From UBA3076 sp964646435 (lineage in GTDB: Bacteria > Desulfobacterota > Dissulfuribacteria > Dissulfuribacterales > UBA3076): a DNA stretch of 64,000 nucleotides. The notes below the pieces were generated by a model. That model worked only from the letters and a program-made list of their open reading frames with translations, was not told where the DNA came from and did no database searches. Below, piece after piece: positions 60,929-64,000 of the stretch. The DNA lies in assembly GCA_964646435.1 (NCBI GenBank), contig CAZYEJ010000004.1:15191-79190 (forward strand). The letters run 5' to 3'. Position 1 is the stretch's first letter. Every line of letters begins with the position of its first letter. The translations under genes were made by a program, and so were the position numbers.

Positions 60929-62134
60929 ATGTCCTGGACGTTACCACTTGCAGAACGTGTACGAGATCTCAAACCGTCACCCACACTTGCAGTAAACACA
61001 AAGGCCAAGACTCTTAAAGCACAGGGAGTCGACATAATAAATCTGTCCGCAGGAGAACCGGATTTTGATACTCCTGAACATATAAAAGAAGCTGCTATAA
61101 AGGCCATCCGGGATGGATTCACAAAATATACTCCGGTAGGTGGTATTCCTGAGCTGAAGGAGGCTATAGCGGCCAAAATTAAACAGGACTATAGCCTGAT
61201 ATACAGGTCTGAACAAATCATGGTCTCAACCGGAGGGAAACAGGTCCTGTACAATGTAGCTCAGGCCATTCTGGACCCAGGGGACGAAGTCATAATTCCA
61301 GTGCCCTACTGGGTCTCTTATCCTGCAATAGTTGAGCTTGCAGGAGGAAAGGCCAGGTTCCTTCCAAGCGACCCTGACAAGGACTTTGCCTTGGACCTGG
61401 CGGCATTGGGCTCCATGTTAACATCCAGGACCAAGGCCATAATCCTTAACAGCCCTTCAAATCCCACCGGTGCCGTTTATAGCAGAGACGACCTTAAGAC
61501 AGTAGCTGAGCTGGCAGTTGAACATAATTTTGTAGTAATCACTGACGACATCTATGATCAAATCCGTTTTGGCAGCGAGGGTCCGGAAAATATTGCCTCT
61601 GTAGTCCCTGAGGCACAGGATCACGTGGTGGTGGTAAACGGTGTGTCAAAGACCTATGCCATGACCGGCTGGCGCATAGGCTATCTCGCAGGCCCTGAGG
61701 CTGTGGTAAAGGCGGCAACCAAGATACAGAGCCAGAGTACTTCCAATCCCAACTCAATAGCTCAAAAGGCCGCCTTAGCCGCACTGACCGGCCCTCAAGA
61801 CGGGGTATTGAAAATGAAAGCTGCCTTTCTCGAGAGAAAAAACTACATTATGGAAAGACTCATGGCCATTCCGGAGATATCGTGTGTAGAACCCAAAGGG
61901 GCCTTTTACGTATTCCCGGATCTTTCATTTTATTATGGAAAAGCGGCATCAGGCCCAAAAATCAATGATTCGCTGGACATGGCTGACTACCTGCTGGAAA
62001 AGGCCCGAATTGCCGGAGTACCGGGCGTTGCCTTTGGAGATAACCGCTTTATGCGATTCTCCTATGCTACTGACCTGAGCATAATCCAGGAGGGGATGGA
62101 CAGGTTAAGCGCTGCTCTCAGTAATCTCAAGTAA
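60929..62134 (+). CDS. aspC: Class I pyridoxal-phosphate aminotransferase (aspartate type)
   Basis: The 401-residue enzyme has the PLP lysine in VSKTYAMTGWRIGYLAG and the N-terminal SAGEPDFDTPEHI substrate motif. The subgroup I-gamma pattern suggests aspartate and perhaps prephenate/tyrosine as substrates. AAAGGAG precedes the ATG. It ends the series rplM-rpsI-argC-truA-aspC. Confidence 0.93.
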   Translation: MSWTLPLAERVRDLKPSPTLAVNTKAKTLKAQGVDIINLSAGEPDFDTPEHIKEAAIKAIRDGFTKYTPVGGIPELKEAIAAKIKQDYSLIYRSEQIMVSTGGKQVLYNVAQAILDPGDEVIIPVPYWVSYPAIVELAGGKARFLPSDPDKDFALDLAALGSMLTSRTKAIILNSPSNPTGAVYSRDDLKTVAELAVEHNFVVITDDIYDQIRFGSEGPENIASVVPEAQDHVVVVNGVSKTYAMTGWRIGYLAGPEAVVKAATKIQSQSTSNPNSIAQKAALAALTGPQDGVLKMKAAFLERKNYIMERLMAIPEISCVEPKGAFYVFPDLSFYYGKAASGPKINDSLDMADYLLEKARIAGVPGVAFGDNRFMRFSYATDLSIIQEGMDRLSAALSNLK

Positions 62135-62279
62135 CTGAAGATAGCCGATAAAACTGCAAATCTTGTTCTAGAACCAAGGCCAATGATATAAGAAAGCAGT
62201 TCAGAATTCATGAATTAACGGCTCAGATTTTCTGTAAACCTTGAACCTTGAACCCCTCGGTTACAAAATAGCGTAGGCT

Positions 62280-62570
62280 TTAATACCCCCTTGAAGCTCG
62301 CTTTGCCGCCTTGAGAGGATTGACCTTTCTGCCGGCAGTGTCTTTTGGGACTTCCTTCTTCACATGGGTTGCAAAGTTGCAGATGCCCTTTCGCCATTTC
62401 ATTGCCGGATGTGGGTAAACTGAACAAAAATTACCAGTATCATAGTTTACAACTCTTGCACAGCCTTCACACTGCTCAACTATTTCAAAGCAGGCCCCGC
62501 CCAAATAGGTGCAACCCTTTTTACTCATGAACTTGCACTGGGCGCCTGGCTTATTTGTAATACATTCCAT
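62280..62570 (-). CDS. PxxKW family cysteine-rich protein
   Basis: The 96-residue protein has at least nine Cys (AQCKFMSKKGCTYLGGACFE; QCEGCARVVNYDTGNFCSVY), then the family-defining PAMKW followed by RKGICNF and a basic tail (KVNPLKAAKRASRGY). It is known as a conserved protein in deltaproteobacteria; a metal or Fe-S cofactor is likely, but the role is unknown. It lies between rlmN and aspC on the minus strand. Confidence 0.8.
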   Translation of the reverse strand: MECITNKPGAQCKFMSKKGCTYLGGACFEIVEQCEGCARVVNYDTGNFCSVYPHPAMKWRKGICNFATHVKKEVPKDTAGRKVNPLKAAKRASRGY

Positions 62571-62635
62571 AACTAATTCCCTCTAATACATCGAAATTAA
62601 AACTCCATCAAACAACTCCATTCAAGTGAAGCTAT

Positions 62636-63694
62636 TTACTTCAAATTCAGTGAATTGGCAAGAGAACAAGTAACTTCTATTTCTGCATAGAGCTGACCGC
62701 AGGCGGCGGATATGTCTTGCCCCTTGCTTTTTCTAATGATGGCAGTGTAGTTGGCCTCTTTAAGCACCTGCTGGAATGCCAGGACCTGTTCGTGGATAGG
62801 ACGCTTGAAAGGGATATCACTGCTTTCGTTGTAAGGTATCAAGTTGATTTTAGAAGGGATTCCCTTGAGAAGTTTTGCAAGTGAAATTGCTTGTTCAACG
62901 CTGTCATTCACACCGGCAAGAAGGAGATATTCAAAGGTAATTCGTCTCCTGCGGGAAAGCCGATAATTTCTACATGCCTCAATGAGCTGTGGAAGGGAAT
63001 AGCGTCTGTTAATGGGCATTATTTTGTCCCGGATCCTATCATCAGGGGCATTCAGGGAAATCGCAAGGCCTACGTCTGTGTCTTGACCAAGACGCAATAT
63101 CTCAGGGATCAAACCACAGGTAGATATTGTCATCCTGCGCAATGAGAAATTTAGCCCAAGGTCATCAGTCAGTATGTCAAGGGACTTCAAGACATTCGTG
63201 TAGTTTGCAAGTGGCTCTCCCATGCCCATAAATACGATATTTCTGAGCTGTTCCTTTTCTTCAACATGTTCTATTATGGCAAGTACCTGCCCAACGATCT
63301 CTGAAGGAATAAGGTGACGGCGAAAACCCATCCTGGCAGTATGACAAAACCTGCACCCCATAGCACACCCCACCTGGCTGGATATACAAAGGGTCTTGTG
63401 GCCCTGTTCAGGGATCACGACGCTTTCCACCACCAAACCATCCCGCAGTCTCCATGCCAGTTTGCATGTACCATCAACAGAATGTTGGTCTGCCACAAGC
63501 CTGAGGTTGGTAAGCAGGCCTTTTTGGGCAACCTTTTCCCTCAGGGCTTTGGGAAAGTCGGTCATTTGGGAGAAATCCTGGAACCCGGGCTTCCAAAGCC
63601 AGCTAAAGAGCTGCCGGCCCCTGAAGGCCGGCAGGCCCAGATCCCTTGCCCACACTTCGAGGTCTCTTCGACTAAGACTGCGAAAGTCGATCAC
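62636..63694 (-). CDS. rlmN: Dual-specificity RNA methyltransferase RlmN
   Basis: The 352-residue radical SAM enzyme methylates A2503 of 23S rRNA and A37 of some tRNAs. The cluster motif is CAMGCRFCHTARMGF, and the C-terminal Cys that resolves the intermediate lies in SAACGQL. The GTG start at 63694 overlaps the stop of a short upstream frame as GTGA. Confidence 0.95.
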   Translation of the reverse strand: MIDFRSLSRRDLEVWARDLGLPAFRGRQLFSWLWKPGFQDFSQMTDFPKALREKVAQKGLLTNLRLVADQHSVDGTCKLAWRLRDGLVVESVVIPEQGHKTLCISSQVGCAMGCRFCHTARMGFRRHLIPSEIVGQVLAIIEHVEEKEQLRNIVFMGMGEPLANYTNVLKSLDILTDDLGLNFSLRRMTISTCGLIPEILRLGQDTDVGLAISLNAPDDRIRDKIMPINRRYSLPQLIEACRNYRLSRRRRITFEYLLLAGVNDSVEQAISLAKLLKGIPSKINLIPYNESSDIPFKRPIHEQVLAFQQVLKEANYTAIIRKSKGQDISAACGQLYAEIEVTCSLANSLNLK

Positions 63695-63845
63695 GACAGC
63701 TCTTCCAGTAGCCTCCTGACATCTTCAATCTCGGGGAATTTTTCTTTTGTGTTGATTGCCGTTTGAAGCTCCTATTTATGTTTGGCATTGTTCTCTTCAG
63801 GAATGCTACAGGCAGGAAAAATCCTAATATCTTCCGACTTTGCAT
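63691..63845 (-). pseudogene. Frameshifted small gene coupled to rlmN
   Basis: A strong ribosome site (AGGAGG) precedes an ATG at 63845 that opens MQSRKILGFFLPVAFLKRTM. This frame ends at 63672 inside rlmN (57 residues). A second frame (ELQTAINTKEKFPEIEDVRR and LLEELS) ends exactly in the GTGA of rlmN and has a natural protein composition. The two look like halves of one short gene separated by a frameshift near 63776. No family is recognised. Confidence 0.4.
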
Positions 63846-63925
63846 ATTTTTCCTCCTAATCTGGATGATCCGGGAAAGTGCCTAATGTTAAGGTATCCCG
63901 CCTCAAGTTGGTAACCATCAATCTA

Positions 63926-64000
63926 TTTAGTGCCTGAGCGGAAAACCTAAATTTTGTTTTCTCAATTTAGGTCAGGGACAGTTAATATATTAAGGTTAAG
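63926..64000 (+). repeat. TTTAGTG-family repeat, copy D (cut by window end)
   Basis: From TTTAGTGCCTGAGCGG to the window end (ATATATTAAGGTTAAG) this matches 9101-9176 in reverse orientation. It includes a hairpin (CCTAAATT ... AATTTAGG). The remainder is beyond the window. Confidence 0.75.

Overview
The window looks like a chromosome segment of a Gram-negative, strictly anaerobic sulfate-reducing bacterium, most likely in Desulfobacterota (former Deltaproteobacteria). The support is a dissimilatory-type sulfate adenylyltransferase (46025-47317), an NfnAB/SudAB-type bifurcating transhydrogenase (14971-17226), a CooC-like nickel-insertion ATPase (19844-20632), a PxxKW cysteine-rich protein, a FadL porin, an LpxL-like acyltransferase, and many two-component and GAF/PAS sensors. 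The species cannot be named from sequence alone. A run of 10 N at 39571-39580 shows this is a scaffolded assembly.

Layout. 1-1197: partial TPR lipoprotein/secreted protein gene on the minus strand. 1198-1685: two copies of a MITE-like repeat. 1686-7153: plus-strand run rpoZ-dnaJ-moaC-dksA-GH57-galT. 7233-8788: a single-domain response regulator and a REC-GGDEF diguanylate cyclase. 8789-9170: nested repeats. 9171-13716: minus-strand gatB-mtnA-GAF-mreB. 13879-14888: a small HTH gene and a surE remnant. 14971-17226: nfnB/nfnA. 17372-19322: a PP-loop ATPase overlapping an enolase-superfamily gene. 19456-20632: ComEA-like plus CooC-like. 20684-28828: hybrid kinase, acyltransferase, FadL, sigma-54 regulator, TolB/FlgO-like protein. 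28809-42521: a long minus-strand housekeeping block, thrS-infC-rpmI-rplT-pheS-pheT-ihfA-merR-pheA, then argH-lipoprotein-lysA-dapF. 42626-42700: tRNA-Val(GAC). 43005-49567: BCAM0308-like protein, ABC-F ATPase, sat, RmuC-like fragment, PfkB kinase, formyltransferase. 49648-53660: ispF, ispD, glcD-like oxidase, divergent dnaA. 53661-54302: AT-rich gap, possible origin. 54303-63694: HD and metallo-beta-lactamase proteins, fused pabB-pabC, rplM-rpsI-argC-truA-aspC, PxxKW protein, rlmN.

Most genes are ordinary translation, amino-acid and cofactor functions. The unusual content is in the intergenic DNA. A family of about 210-bp non-coding elements has terminal inverted repeats, and one copy has a perfect 8-bp target duplication. 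In two distant copies the inner core lies in opposite orientations relative to the arms, between short inverted repeats. A second hairpin family starts with TTTAGTG and supplies the stop codons of mreB and the formyltransferase gene. Short tandem repeats have entered the coding regions of dnaA, pheT and pabBC. The best candidate for an undescribed protein system is the overlapping PP-loop/enolase pair. The PfkB-formyltransferase pair is second.
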